A stretch of 64,000 nt of DNA from Metarhizium brunneum (Eukaryota > Ascomycota > Sordariomycetes > Hypocreales > Clavicipitaceae), in assembly GCF_013426205.1 (NCBI RefSeq), contig NC_089426.1:2170001-2234000 (forward strand), given 5' to 3'. The position numbers and the translations under genes are program-made. The notes below the pieces were generated by a model. That model was not told where the DNA came from. It saw only the letters and a list, made by a program, of their open reading frames with translations, and did not search any database. Positions 26,600 to 37,800 of the stretch are shown here, one piece after another. Every line of letters begins with the position of its first letter. The first letter of the stretch is position 1.

Positions 26600-27453
26600 G
26601 GCGACTTGCCAAAGGACCTCGGTAGGAACTTTTTCCGTTGCGTATGGAGTCATTGCCGCCGACATGTCCACTCCTGGTGAAAGAGGTGCATTTGCTTCCG
26701 CTCTTTCCTTTGGGTAAGCGTTATGAGTTTTTCCTTCATTCTCCATGAATAATTTTGTGTGTACTGTATCATTGCTTGACCTCGCAGCTCCATGTCCTCA
26801 TTGACAATCCTTTCCACCCATCCTGTTGATATTTTTTGGGATAGAATCACGACAGCTCCGAGTCTTGGCCCTGTCCTTTTGCCAGCGCCTTTGCCGCCGG
26901 TCCTGGTTGGAGAGGGATATTCTGGTTCCTTGTCATCACATCTGCTTCGTGTCTCGTTGACGTACTTCTTGTTCTCCTTGAGACACACCGTACCTTTGTT
27001 GGAAATGGTGGCACAGAGCCTGCAAGACTCTAGCGTATGGATGGCTGGTCCATAATCATGTGGTGAGTGTCTTCAAATATTGCTCATCTCAAATCCAAGG
27101 CATCGCTAAACCATCGTGACAGCATCTTGCAGCTCCACTAGCCTGTTTATTCATCGGCGGTTTAAACGTCTTTTAATGTGCGCATATATAAATTTATGGT
27201 CATGGCAACTCCAACATTTCGTAGCCCTGAACGCTAATCCCACTTAAGTTAATAACTCTTTACTGGTTGACATCAACCCAGAAGATGCATTCTTTCCGCT
27301 GCAATAGTAGCCGCTCTTCAGAAGCTGATGGACAATGGGGGACTTGGCTTGACTCTAACGCTGTTGAGTGCCATGTGTGTCATAGCCGGTCTGTTTCACC
27401 TCATCGAGCTGAGATACGGACGGAAAGGGAGGTTGACCCGAGATACTATGTGA
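26600..27453 (+). pseudogene. Degenerate MFS transporter (drug:H+ antiporter type) relic
   Basis: Three blocks resemble a fungal 12-TM major facilitator. The first, to 26713, reads VAYGVIAADMSTPGERGAF, like the TM4/TM5 loop. After a plausible GT-AG intron (26714-26844) comes TAPSLGPVL; a frameshift near 26879 leads to AAGPGWRGIFWFLVITSA and LETHRTFVGNGG. That frame is closed by TAG at 27031-27033. The last block, about 27285-27453, reads LTLLSAMCVIAGLFHLIELR followed by RYGRK and TGA, as in a final TM helix and its basic tail. The N-terminal TMs and TM7-TM11 are absent, so the gene cannot encode a transporter. It is probably a neutral remnant. Confidence 0.75.
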
Positions 27454-27561
27454 TTCCGCTTACGGCCTCACGTATGCGGTGCAAGCACAGCACTCAGGGC
27501 TAGCTTTGTTCATTGATCATTCCATGCATTCAGCGAACCAAACTTTGCAACCGGCACCCTT

Positions 27562-28648
27562 TCACCGAGTTCTCACCTCTTCTCTTCTGCGCTTCATCAT
27601 ATTTTCCCTTTCATCAGTACTGCGGAAGGGTTTGTTGTCGGGATATAGCGTTGAAGCACAGAAGTGCCCACTTCTATTTGACTAGTCAGCAGCTATCTGA
27701 CGCGTCGCAACATCTTCGCGTGGCTTACATGGCGTAAAGAACATCTCTAGCCTCATGATCTTCTTCTGGAACTGAAACTGGGAAGAACTTGTGGTATTCT
27801 ACGATCCAGTCCTGGCCCACTCCGTAACGAGGGGTAGCCATGCTTCCAACATCATCTAGTATATACTATGAGTGCAAGCTAGCAATACGGGACGTAAGAG
27901 TCAGACACTCACACTCATTGTGACCCCAAAAGATCGATGCGTCAAAGTGCACTGGCTCCCCTGTATTTGCATTAACGGCTAGGTTTCCATGCCAGATATC
28001 TCCATGTAATGCAACAGGTTTGAGGGTCCTACCACGGGTTTCGAGAGGGCGTAGCAGACGAGGGCTAACGTTGCTTATGAATTCCGGCAGGATCTGGTCA
28101 AGTTCTTTACTTGGGCCTTGAGAAACTAGTTCTTGGTCAGTAAAGGATTAGAATTAACGTGTATACATCTTCTCCCATGTCTTACACCAAGAAATATCTT
28201 GGTACATGGTACTTTTGCGCGTCATGACATGAAACCTGAACTCCTTTGGGGCATTCTTGTTAACCACACTTTGATGATGGAGCTTAGCAAGCATGGCCGA
28301 GAACTTTCGGATGTCTGGCAACTCCTCGATCATGTTCATGAACCCGGACAAGTAGAAATATGTATTAGAATCCGACCTGTAGGAGCTCCAAGCGACCGGG
28401 CAAGGAATGCCCTCAGGAGTATACTTGTGGATAACTTTTACCCCTTCACACTCGCCCCGGAGCGTGCTCATACCCAATTCGCCGGTGGAGACTTTGAAGA
28501 AGTAAGCCTTTTGCGTCTTGTCGGGCAACTCGATATCTATGCGGAAAGTCCGTATCCAGAAACTGGTACCTTGTGATCGGGTATTTTTGGCCTTGAATCC
28601 GGGTGGGAAGTCTACGCGACTGTTATTTATCCGTTGATTGTTGCTTCT
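27562..28648 (-). pseudogene. Fructosamine-kinase-like paralog, 5'-truncated, two in-frame stops
   Basis: It is a paralog of the kinase at 24811-26116. Visible exons are complement(27562..27673, 27729..27855, 27914..about 28648). HGDIWHGN, FDASIFWGHNE and a family-like C-terminus (STLYPDNKPF) are present, and the last two introns sit in the same places and phases as in the intact copy, with an identical 127-nt exon. Two in-frame TAA codons (28154-28156 and 28148-28150) fall in a segment that aligns without gaps to the intact paralog. Upstream, the frame meets TAG at 28649-28651 with no ATG, and the first exon is missing because glutamyl-tRNA synthetase-like sequence starts there. Alternative: a 27-nt in-frame GT-AG segment (28132-28158) containing CTAAT would remove both stops if spliced, but this is far below normal fungal intron size. 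Confidence 0.78.
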
Positions 28649-29979
28649 CTAAGCACCTTGGCTCGCAACATGGTCCGCATTGGTGCCTTTAACTTACGCC
28701 CTGCCACGGAGTATGCTGATGACACGGATCCCGGGATTCAGAAAAAAGATCGATACAAGCGCCTTCCTAGCATCCAGCGAGATCAGCCTCCCGCCGAAAG
28801 CCTTGCCATGTTTGAAGAAATGCGAAGGGGGACAGCGCTGGGCAAAAAGGCATTGCATTCGCGCACGCATCACCTTTGATAGCTCAAATGGTGCAATGCG
28901 TGACCCCATTATCTATCGATTTCCAACCTGAGAATCTGAACCACGGCCTCATCACAGAACTGGCTGGACGTGGAATATTTACCCGACCTACGACTTTGCT
29001 TGTCCCCTTGTTGACTCTATTGAAGGGGTGACACATGCTCTGCGAACTACGGAATACTCTAATCGCAACGAATAATACCACTGGTTCTTAAATATTCTTA
29101 ACTTGCGTAATATTTATTTATGGGGTTTTACTCAAATTAACTTTATTAAGACTTTCTTATCTAAAAGAAAGCTTACTAAAGTAGTTAAGTCTGGCAAGAT
29201 AAATAGCTGGGACGACCCAAGAATGCCTACAGTACAAGGTATTCTTCGCCGTGGCCTTACGATAGAGGCCCTTCGCGAGTTTATGTTAAAACAAGGTCCG
29301 AGTCGTAATATCGCGTCCATGGATTGGACTATTTAATGGGCAATGAATAAAAAGGTCATTGACGCAATTGCTCCTAGGCATACGGCTGTGGAGAGGGAGA
29401 ATACAGTCTTGGTTACTGTAAAGGGGGCTCCCGACACCCCCCAACAAGAACCACGACCAAGGCACCCCAAGATGCTGTCTTTAGACACAAAGATGGCACT
29501 ATTCGCGAACCAGTTATATATTGAACAAGTGGATGCTGTCGTGCTACAGCAAGGAGAAGAAATCACCCTTATGAGTGGGGAATGCCTTTCTTCGAGAGAT
29601 TGTTAAATCTGAAAATAGGCAAACTATTACAAGGCTGCAATTAGAGCTATATCCTGAAGAAAACGCTACGAAGACACAAAAGAAGATTCAATGGTTAACT
29701 TTTCAGGGTGAAGAGTTTATCGGAGCGGAGCTATGGGACTTTAACTACCATCTCTTAACCAAGAATAGCCTTGCCAAGGAGGATAACTTGGGTAAATATC
29801 TTAACCCCGTTACAGCCACGATACCGGACGCATGGGTGGGTTCCGCTTTTAATGAGCTTACTGAAGGGGACATTATTGAGTTGGAGCGGAAGGGATACTT
29901 TCGTGTTGACAAGGGTATTGGGCAAGGTCCCGGAGGCAAAGCGGTGTTGTTCAAAATTCCGACCGGTGCTTCTAAGTGA
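28634..29979 (+). pseudogene. Truncated cytosolic glutamyl-tRNA synthetase relic
   Basis: About 440 codons match the middle and C-terminus of eukaryotic-type GluRS in order: [81 protein letters not shown] (the KMSKS-equivalent); WDDPRMPTVQGILRRGLTI; APRHTAVE; then the C-terminal beta-barrel anticodon-binding part, ending LFKIPTGASK. The N-terminal domain and HIGH motif are absent; that position is occupied by the kinase relic. Lesions: a frameshift near 28853-28860, TGA at 28929-28931, TAA at 29073-29075 (where a Gln is normally found), TAA at 29335-29337 and a frameshift near 29576. Parts, for example 29090-29215, are AT-rich and use codons unlike the neighbours. It cannot encode a working synthetase; the functional gene must lie elsewhere. 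Confidence 0.88.
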
Positions 29980-31372
29980 TAGATGCTGACCCCTACATGC
30001 TGTTAGAGATTTGAAACAAATAAAAGAGTCCTCTTGTGTACAGTCGGATGCTAATAATATTTTGACGCAACAACAATAGTTGATAACCACAATAATAATA
30101 ACGGCCAAAGCGCAAGAGAAAAGACGCTACGGACCGGGCCGTCGTTTGGTAGCGGCTAAGAGTGGGGAACTGTTATTCCAGAACCAGTAGTCGGGAGTTT
30201 TCGAATCTCCTGCAACGAAACGGCAGGTGTTGAAGAGCAACATCTTCTGTTGGCATAATTTCGAACCTCTATTCTCTGTTGCGCAAAAAGAAGTCGACTG
30301 AACGAGCCGACTAAAGTTGAGCATTTCGAGCTCAAGTCAGGGGACGTCAACGTTGGCAAGCTTTCTTGGTGTGTTACATTTGCATCGACAAACCCACCAA
30401 AAGAGTGACGTGCATGGCAGACACTGCAAGTCAGCGCCACTAGTCAACATGCTGCGCCTAACTGAGTCGTAACTACTACTAGTCCAGCCAGCCAAAGATG
30501 ATTCAATTGCAAGGAGTACATGGGGCTGTTTTGTGAGGTCTACTCGTAGGATAAGCCGTCTTGCCCAGAACCGCCTGGCGCATTTCCAGCTACCACGTGC
30601 TGGGACATGGGCATGTTTCCGGTAAGTCAGAAGCTCTATCTTTTCGCCTCATTCACCATTTTAGGGTCCAGACGAAAATACCAGCCAAGTCACGCACTAC
30701 TCAGTTGCTAAGCCTACAAGACATGTGTGCAACTGCGTCAACAAACTAAACTGGCTCGGTACTCTCATCGAAAACGGGTCCGCAAGAATGCTTAGGACTA
30801 AAATGGGCTGAACTTATCCGGCAGGGTATGACAACTCGCTCACGGAGTATACTCCGTAGCACATCACCTTCCAGGCACTGGGGATCCAGCAGCAGTAGGC
30901 CAGCGCGTTCAGAGGACAGATGGTGAGGCGGTGGTTGCATGCAAGTCGCTGGGCGGTGGCTGGCTGCGTTTTCCCGTTTTGTGACCTCCTGTGAGACATG
31001 CAAAGAGCACGTACTAGTAATGGATCGACCGCTCGCCAACCTCTTCTCGGTGACTGGCCGGGTCCGGATTCGTTGCCAAGTTGTTGCATCGATAATTCTG
31101 GCCGAGACATTCTCCATGGCAGTGTCCTGACTCGTCCTTGCACTCGTCTAGTGCCAGCCCAGCACTGCAGAAGGCGACCTCGGCGGCGAAGTCAAAATTT
31201 ATAAAAGCCCCCAGTCCAACTTGTCAATCTCACCACCAATAACCCTACCTTTCTTACTCCGTATTATCCGTCTACATTTAAGAGACCGAAGAAAAATCCT
31301 TCTGACAACCGAGATTGGGTCGTCCTCTGACGAACTTTACCTGTTCAAAAGCAAAAGCGAATCAAGGACAAC
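29980..31372. other. Intergenic region left of the guanine deaminase gene
   Basis: No gene seen. It contains a 16-bp perfect palindrome at 30842-30857 and a TACTCCGTA copy at 31255-31263, about 110 bases before the deaminase start codon. The last 200 bases contain a TATAAA-like element near 31199 and are probably the deaminase promoter and 5' UTR. Confidence 0.6.
30842..30858. repeat. 16-bp palindrome containing TACTCCGTA
   Basis: ACGGAGTATACTCCGT at 30842-30857 is its own reverse complement: two half sites of the window's recurrent 9-mer, fused back to back. Confidence 0.9.
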
Positions 31373-32868
31373 ATGGAATCCTCTTCAAAGCCGTCAAGGA
31401 GGAAGAGCCTCATGTTGGGAAACTTTGTACATAGCCAGACGCCTGAAGAACTAAAGTTCTTTCTCGACGCAGCAATTGCCGTCGACGAGCGAGGAAAGAT
31501 TGTCGGCATCGACGACGACTCGGCCGATGTCCACGCAGCCAAGAAGCAGCTGCTGTGCCGTCTACGCTGGCACGAGCACGATGTAGACGTCTACTCCTGC
31601 AAACGCGGGCAATTCTTCTTCCCCGGCTTCATAGGTAAGAAAAGACCATGACCAGAGGCGCTCTTCCACACGCTCTAAGCAGAAATGGCCCAGATACACA
31701 CGTCCACGCCTCTCAATATCCCATTGTGGGCGTGTTTGGCGAATCGACCCTTATACACTGGCTGCAAACATATGTCTTTCCCTGCGAGGAGAGGTTCAGC
31801 GACGAGAAAGTTGCACAGCAAGTGTACACGGCGTGTGTACAGCGGACTCTGGCCCACGGCACCACCACGGCCGCCTACTACGCCACTACCCATGTGGCTG
31901 CGACAAATTTGCTGGCCAAGATCTGCTTCCATCTGGGCCAGCGGGCGTTTATCGGTCGGGTGTGCATGGACAGGGACGGGGACTTGAGTCCTGAGGGCCT
32001 CCGAGATCCATCGAGCCAGGAGGCTCTCAGCAGAACCAGGAAGGTGATTGAGTTTATTGACGACCTGGACCCCGATTACGATCTTGTTTCGCCTATTCTC
32101 ACGCCTCGGTTCGCGCTGTCTTGCACTCCCGAGGCCATGAATGGGCTGTCCGAGATGCACCGCAAGCTGCATCTGCCGATACAGACACACATCTCTGAGA
32201 ATCCGCTTGAGATAAAAGACGTTGCCGACATGTATCCAGATACGGGATCGTACGCAAAGGTATATGATACGTACGGTCTGCTGACGCCTAAGACAATTCT
32301 TGGACACTCTGTGCACTTAAGCGAGGGCGAGGCTAGACTTATTCGTGAACGCAAGTCCAAGGTATCCCATTGTCCCTGCAGCAACTCTGCTCTTGGGAGC
32401 GGCGAGGCTCGCGTACGCTGGTTATGGGACAGACACATCGACGTTGGGCTGGGGACAGACATGAGCGGTGGATATAGTCCGTCTATCCTGGAGGCGGCAA
32501 GGCAGGCCGTGCTCGTCAGTAGACACCTGGCCATGAAAGCCCCGGATAACGAGACACGCAAAAAGGTCAACCTCTCGGTTGCGCAGGTCTTGTATCTGGC
32601 CACGAGGGGCGGCGCCAAGGTGGTCGGTCTGGAGGATAAAGTCGGTGGGTTTGAAGTAGGCAAGGACTGGGATGCGCAGCTTGTGGGGTTGCATGTCGTT
32701 GGTGACCACAAAGAAGGGCGCCACAAGGATCATGGAAATGTAGATTTGTTTGAATGGGACTTGTGCAACTGGAAGGATATCGTGGCGAAGTGGATGTACA
32801 ACGGCGATGACCGCAACACCAAGATTGTCTGGGTCAAGGGCCGCCAGGTGCACTCGAGGCCATGTTGA
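31373..32868 (+). CDS. Guanine deaminase
   Basis: Model join(31373..31634,31694..32868), 478 aa, one 59-nt phase-1 intron. An amidohydrolase-superfamily enzyme that hydrolyses guanine to xanthine and ammonia in purine salvage and catabolism. Metal-site motifs are in the expected order: DTHVHASQ (His90, His92, made by joining across the intron), THISE, GHSVHLS and GLGTDMSGG with the catalytic Asp. HCPCSNSALGSG matches the family substrate-loop region. Length agrees with fungal homologues. The start is the only ATG before the conserved N-terminal strand. No signal peptide or membrane segment is present, so it is probably cytosolic. Confidence is high because the ordered metal ligands and the PGFIDTHVH junction are typical of this subfamily. 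Confidence 0.93.
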
Positions 32869-33861
32869 ATGAGGTTTGTCGTGTACCTAGATGGTTCCGG
32901 GGTATAGTAGTAGCTGGAGGAAATTCTCTACCCATGTCAAGTTTTGATTATTCTGGCCATGCCTCGGTTTTGGATATTGCTGTTGCCGTTGAGATGAAAA
33001 CCCCTGGGGATAAAACAGCAAGACAGTCAATCTACGCACTCCGAATTCATATTGCACCGTAGGGCAGTCGCAGCACGTGATAGAACACTAACAGAGCGAG
33101 GAGCGGAAAGTCCAATGGCCCAGCCGCCTTCACCATATTCCATGGCCCAGCATAGCCGCCGTCCTACCCGGCAGCACAAACTACATGTATTTTTTCGCGC
33201 GCCACGTTTTTTTGGCTGGAGCATTGACGAGCTTAGCGTCTCTTCCAATTGTATTATATTCCTCTTCAAAATTATGATGGTATTGGAGGGACAGTCCGAC
33301 GTGGCTGCTCAATTTAGTGTTCTGCCGCCCCCCCTAATGCGGCTTTGGTCGTCATCGCGGTACCAACTTTGCGCTGGCGTGATGCAATACACAACTCTTG
33401 GTATCATACAAAATATAATGAAACCTTTCAATCTCATTAAAACACAGCAAGTTTCCGTCAAAAAAGGGCCACTGCTCTTCACCCCTCCAACCCTTCTGCC
33501 TATTCAGCCCCCCAAACCACCATCCCCCATCACTATTGGCGCACCACCATCATCCCGAATACGTCTGCCTAGCCAACACACGTCTCCCATCCCCGGCATA
33601 ATCTCATGCCGCAATCCATCTACAGCATCCCCCTAGCCTGTAATATTCCACTTGAAATGACGTAGCATCCCAATCGGGTTGATGCGACGCCTTTCAGGCA
33701 ACAACGCAACCACCAGGGGGCGACTATATGCTTACTCCCCCTCGGATGCCTCCCGCAAACATATCAAATATAAGCAGCGTCCTACTTGAACCTATGTCTC
33801 TGAAACGACTTCCCTAATCTCCAAGCAACAACCACAAATTCCCATAAATCCCAATACCGAG
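32869..33861. other. Intergenic region between guanine deaminase and V-ATPase proteolipid genes
   Basis: It should hold the deaminase 3' UTR and the proteolipid promoter. C-rich and CCATC-rich stretches at about 33480-33640 look like promoter-proximal pyrimidine tracts. No gene seen. Confidence 0.6.
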
Positions 33862-34666
33862 ATGGAAGACCAAGTCTTTGCCTCCATGGAGCGCTGGTAC
33901 ACTCCCCCCTACACACGAAAATTCCCGACACAAAACTCCAAAGCACTGCTAATTCCCACTTTGATAGTCCCATGTATTCCGTCAGTCCCTTCTTCCGTCG
34001 ACTCTTCTCCCAACGCCTCACTCACAAATATCTAGTCCTTCTTCGGAGCCATGGGCATCGCATTCGCCATCATCTTCACCACCTTCGGAGCCGCCTACGG
34101 GACGGCCAAGTCGTCCATTGCCATCTTCTCATGCGGCGTGCTCCGACCCGAACGCTTGATGCAGAACACGTACGTGCAGCTCCCGCCGGCACATCATGTT
34201 GCTGACAAGCGCAGTCTCTGCTCCATCATGGCCCAGATCCTCTCCATATACGGCCTCGTCTCCGCCGTCATCATGTCCAACGGCATCAGGGAGAAGATGC
34301 CCGCCCACACCGGCTTCCTGCAGCTCGGGGCCGGCATGGCCGTCGGCTTGTGCGGGTTAGCTGCCGGCTTTGCCATTGGCATCATCGGCGATGCTGGCGG
34401 TATGTCACAACACTCTGCGACGGCTATTGCAAACACACAGACTTGGTCTTTGGCAGCGCAATCTCGACAATGTCCTTTTTTTTTTGTCTTGTTGGGTGCT
34501 GTTGGCTAACACTGACCTAGTGCGAGCGAGCAACCAGCAACCGCGACTATACGTAGGCATGGTCCTGATCCTCATCTTCGCCGAAGTCTTGGGGCTTTAC
34601 GGTGTCATTGTGTCCATCTTGATGATCACGAAATCTACTCTCGACGTCACCGAGTGCAGGTACTGA
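33862..34666 (+). CDS. V-type ATPase 16-kDa proteolipid (subunit c-like)
   Basis: Preferred model join(33862..33966,34036..34169,34215..34399,34521..34666), 189 aa. It encodes the four-helix c subunit of the V0 rotor that carries protons through the vacuolar membrane. [13 protein letters not shown] opens TM1; GAAYGTAKS and [10 protein letters not shown] follow; [15 protein letters not shown] is the TM3 signature; [11 protein letters not shown] holds the essential TM4 Glu. The last three exons are firm (introns of 45 and 121 nt, phases closing). The first exon is uncertain: the TM1 exon starts right after CTAG, and the best in-phase upstream exon uses a weak GTCCCA donor, giving an unusually long N-terminus. 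Canonical fungal c subunits are about 160 aa with a short N-terminus. Several loop residues also diverge, so this may be a secondary copy. Confidence 0.82.
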
Positions 34667-34806
34667 GACCGAATCAATCTTTTGGTGGTATGCCACGTTT
34701 TGAAGAAAGATGTCCGGTGCACCCCCTTGGCGGGATCATACATGTGTGGCATCAATGCATTCGGGTATACGCTAATCTGCAAAAATATAATACAATCGTC
34801 TCTTCC

Positions 34807-37800
34807 CTACACAGCCCATTCATTAGGATTGTCGTCGGCAGATATAAATGGCTCATCTATTCTCTTGATGGCAAAGTCGCTGCATAGAATACTGCCAACA
34901 GTCAGCAATACATCATTTATCCAAGCCGTGTGAATGCAAACTTACCATGCTGAAGCCACCAAAGCATCGAGTTCAGCAACCACCGCCTCCCTCTTGGCCC
35001 CATTTACCAGCCCCTTGTGAATCTGCATCTGCAACTGCCGTATCTTCTTTGAGTGCCCGAACCCGGAGTACTCGAGCACCTTTCTCCCCATGCAATCCGA
35101 ATGGAATGAGTGCTGACAGGGAAACACAAAGAATTGCCTGCTAAGCAAGGGCAGTCCGCAGACGTAGCACTTCTCCCCAGGCTCGACGATGGCATATCGA
35201 TGATCTAGTGCCGCAATGTCCATTTTGATATTACTTGCCGTCTGTGACGACTCATCCATCTCTTTCTTCAGACTGTCAATATTCCGAGAATAGTCTTCCA
35301 ATGCCTGGCAAATCTCCTCTTTGAAATCGTCAATCACCACAAAGTCAGGGAAGAATGGTATTAGGTCTTCAATCTTGAGAAGGTCGCATCTCTTGAGGAA
35401 CTCAATGGCTGCTTTGATTCCGTCTGATTTGGCAATGACTTTGCGAGCCACTGCCAACCAGAGTCTCTTTCGAAGCTGGGGGTTTGACATGGGCCGGTCG
35501 GCAATGACTGCGGCTAGTTCAACCTCATTGTGTGACAGTGCCAAATCAACTGCTTGCAGGTATTGGCCCATACTCGTATAGATGTGCACGCAGGAAAGAG
35601 TGCGGTGATGCTGGATGCACAGTCGCAGCGCGAAATCAGGATCATACCGTGGCTCATCGCCCTGAGCCTGCAAATAAGAAAGCAGTCCTGACTCGTCCTT
35701 TGAAGGGTGCGAGGCATATATTGAAACGAGCGTGTTGTGGATAGCGGCGTCAGTAGAGTTTAGTTGGAAAATGACGTAATTCAAGTATCGGACTGCCTGA
35801 TTCTGAGAGTTTGCATGTCCAGAGAAGCTGCGATTGTACTCAAGCAATGCTGGGATGAGGCTACGAGGCTTTAGTTCGGATTGCCTCATCAGGATCTCGA
35901 CCGTTTCCTGCGGAACATGAGTCATGAGAACTGTACTGTATCGGTAAAAGACATCAACGTCCGTCTGCCTCTTGAGAACGTTCAAGACCTCTTCCCAACG
36001 CTCTCTCTGTACCCAGTACGACAAAACGTAGTTGTAGTCGTCGACCACATTAGCAAAGTATAGAAGCTCTCTTTCTCTTCCGTGGCTGCTAATGATGTCG
36101 TATGCCGTTTTCCGATCCAAGTCGCCTTTATATTTGTTGACAAAATCGTGGAACTCCTTTTTAACAGACTCCAGAATCATCTTCGACTCAGCGGGGTTCA
36201 TAGTCTCTGAAAGCTCGGCCTGCGTGATGATTGTGTCGTCGAGAGAGTTGAGCTTTGCCATGAATACCTCCACTAACCAACTAGCAACAATCGTTCTTTG
36301 TAGAGTGGCAGACTTCTTTGTGTTGGCAAGCTTCGTCAATAGAAACTGTCTCAAGGCATCCGCCTGATTATTGTCAATAATGCTGAGCGCAACATCTTCG
36401 AATGGTTTGTTGCTACGGCCATACAGCACAGCTGCCTCGGTCCAATGTCCCTTCTTCGCAAGGTAGTCCCCATAGCCCGCTGCAACGGTCTCCTTTTGCG
36501 TCTGTGTACGAGAATATTGCAATGCCGAATCAAACTGCTTGTTCTTCATCATTATTTGCCAAATATTTCTTTCTTCGTCTCGGGCAACAATCTCGTATAT
36601 CTCGTCAGACGTGATGAGCCAAAACGTTCGTTCTTGCATGTCCATGGTGAAGGCAATAGCCTTCTGACCAGTTGCAAGGACGTCATGTTCAGACACCGTA
36701 TTGCCCGTGAGGCGGTTGGTGGCAATAACACGATTGCCAACCAGGCTGAGCATGTGCCACTCGGTGAGAAGTAAGGAATCGACAGTCTCTGCAGTCGGTT
36801 TATGCCGACCCGTGGACTCCGAAGCAATAATTTGTGCCTTAGATAGCGTCTTTGATTCTGCAAAGACCTTGGATCCAAGGCTGCTGTCTTTGGGGCTATT
36901 CAGAAGCTTGCCATGAAACACTCCTTGCGATGACAACCACGCATACGCTCTGTCTGGAGTATTATCTGCACGACCCCCCTCAGGAGAATCTGGAGAGACC
37001 ACGACTGTCGAATGGCCGCCGGATGAGCTTCGCGGGATTTCATGAATCACAGGCTGTTCCGATTCAAATAACTTCGTATATACCGAGCCGCTGCCGTCAT
37101 GACTCCGCCCAATCTTGCCCACCAAATGGAACAATCTGCTCTGTGTGCCAATCATGATTCTTCGAGTATCCGGACTGCCCTTCAAATCGTCGACCCACAA
37201 GCCCGTAATAGGACCATCGGGAAGCTTGTGCAGGTTTTTGAGATGCTTGACCTCTCTTTTGTAAAACTCGTTGGCGGTTTCGATGAATGCTTCGTAAATG
37301 TTGCCGTCGGAGGCACCAAGGATAATCTCGCGTGTTGACGCAGTTGGGAGAGATGGGTTCCACGCTACACTCTCGATTGCAACGCCGCGCAGCTGGCCCA
37401 AGGGCCGAGGTTGCCTTGATTGCGTGTGAAGGTAGTAATTTTCGCCCAGCGCAGTGCAAATCAGTAAATGAGAGGCAGTTGGGTCAAGGAACATGCGCCG
37501 AATAACGCCAATTTCGGATGCTCTTTTCGGTAGATCAATATCTGCAGATAGTTAGGAACGATACTGAGCTTTCACGTGTAGCAGTGCATCGAGTTCCAGA
37601 GGTGACGTACCATCAATGTCCTCCGGCCGCTTCAGGTCGATTCGCAGAATCCGGCCGTTGGATAAGGCCAAGATCATAATGTTGTTCGCTACCTGCGCCG
37701 CCACGAACTCCGCCGTCACAGAAAATGCCATTTGAGCGCGTTCCACATTGAAGATGGGTAGCTCGTCGATGCCAGAGGCATCTCCGGTCGGTGCGGTGGC

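Noticed and set aside
28694..28909. Upstream exon supplying a start codon to the kinase relic
   Set aside because: A GTAAGT donor near 28697 gives an in-phase join, but the peptide resembles no kinase N-terminus and the DNA reads as GluRS on the other strand.
30180..30260. tRNA-like segment with a TTCGAAT box
   Set aside because: The T-arm cannot be paired with a standard 7-nt loop, and no acceptor stem or A box lies at the right distance.
31675..32726. Minus-strand frames of 213 and 216 codons opposite guanine deaminase
   Set aside because: They are antisense shadows of a conserved coding exon and have no motif of their own.
34942..34945. TAA directly after ASAW as the VPS18 stop codon
   Set aside because: A GTAAGT donor overlaps it, and splicing to 34891 restores the final RING ligand pair CILC and the conserved C-terminus.
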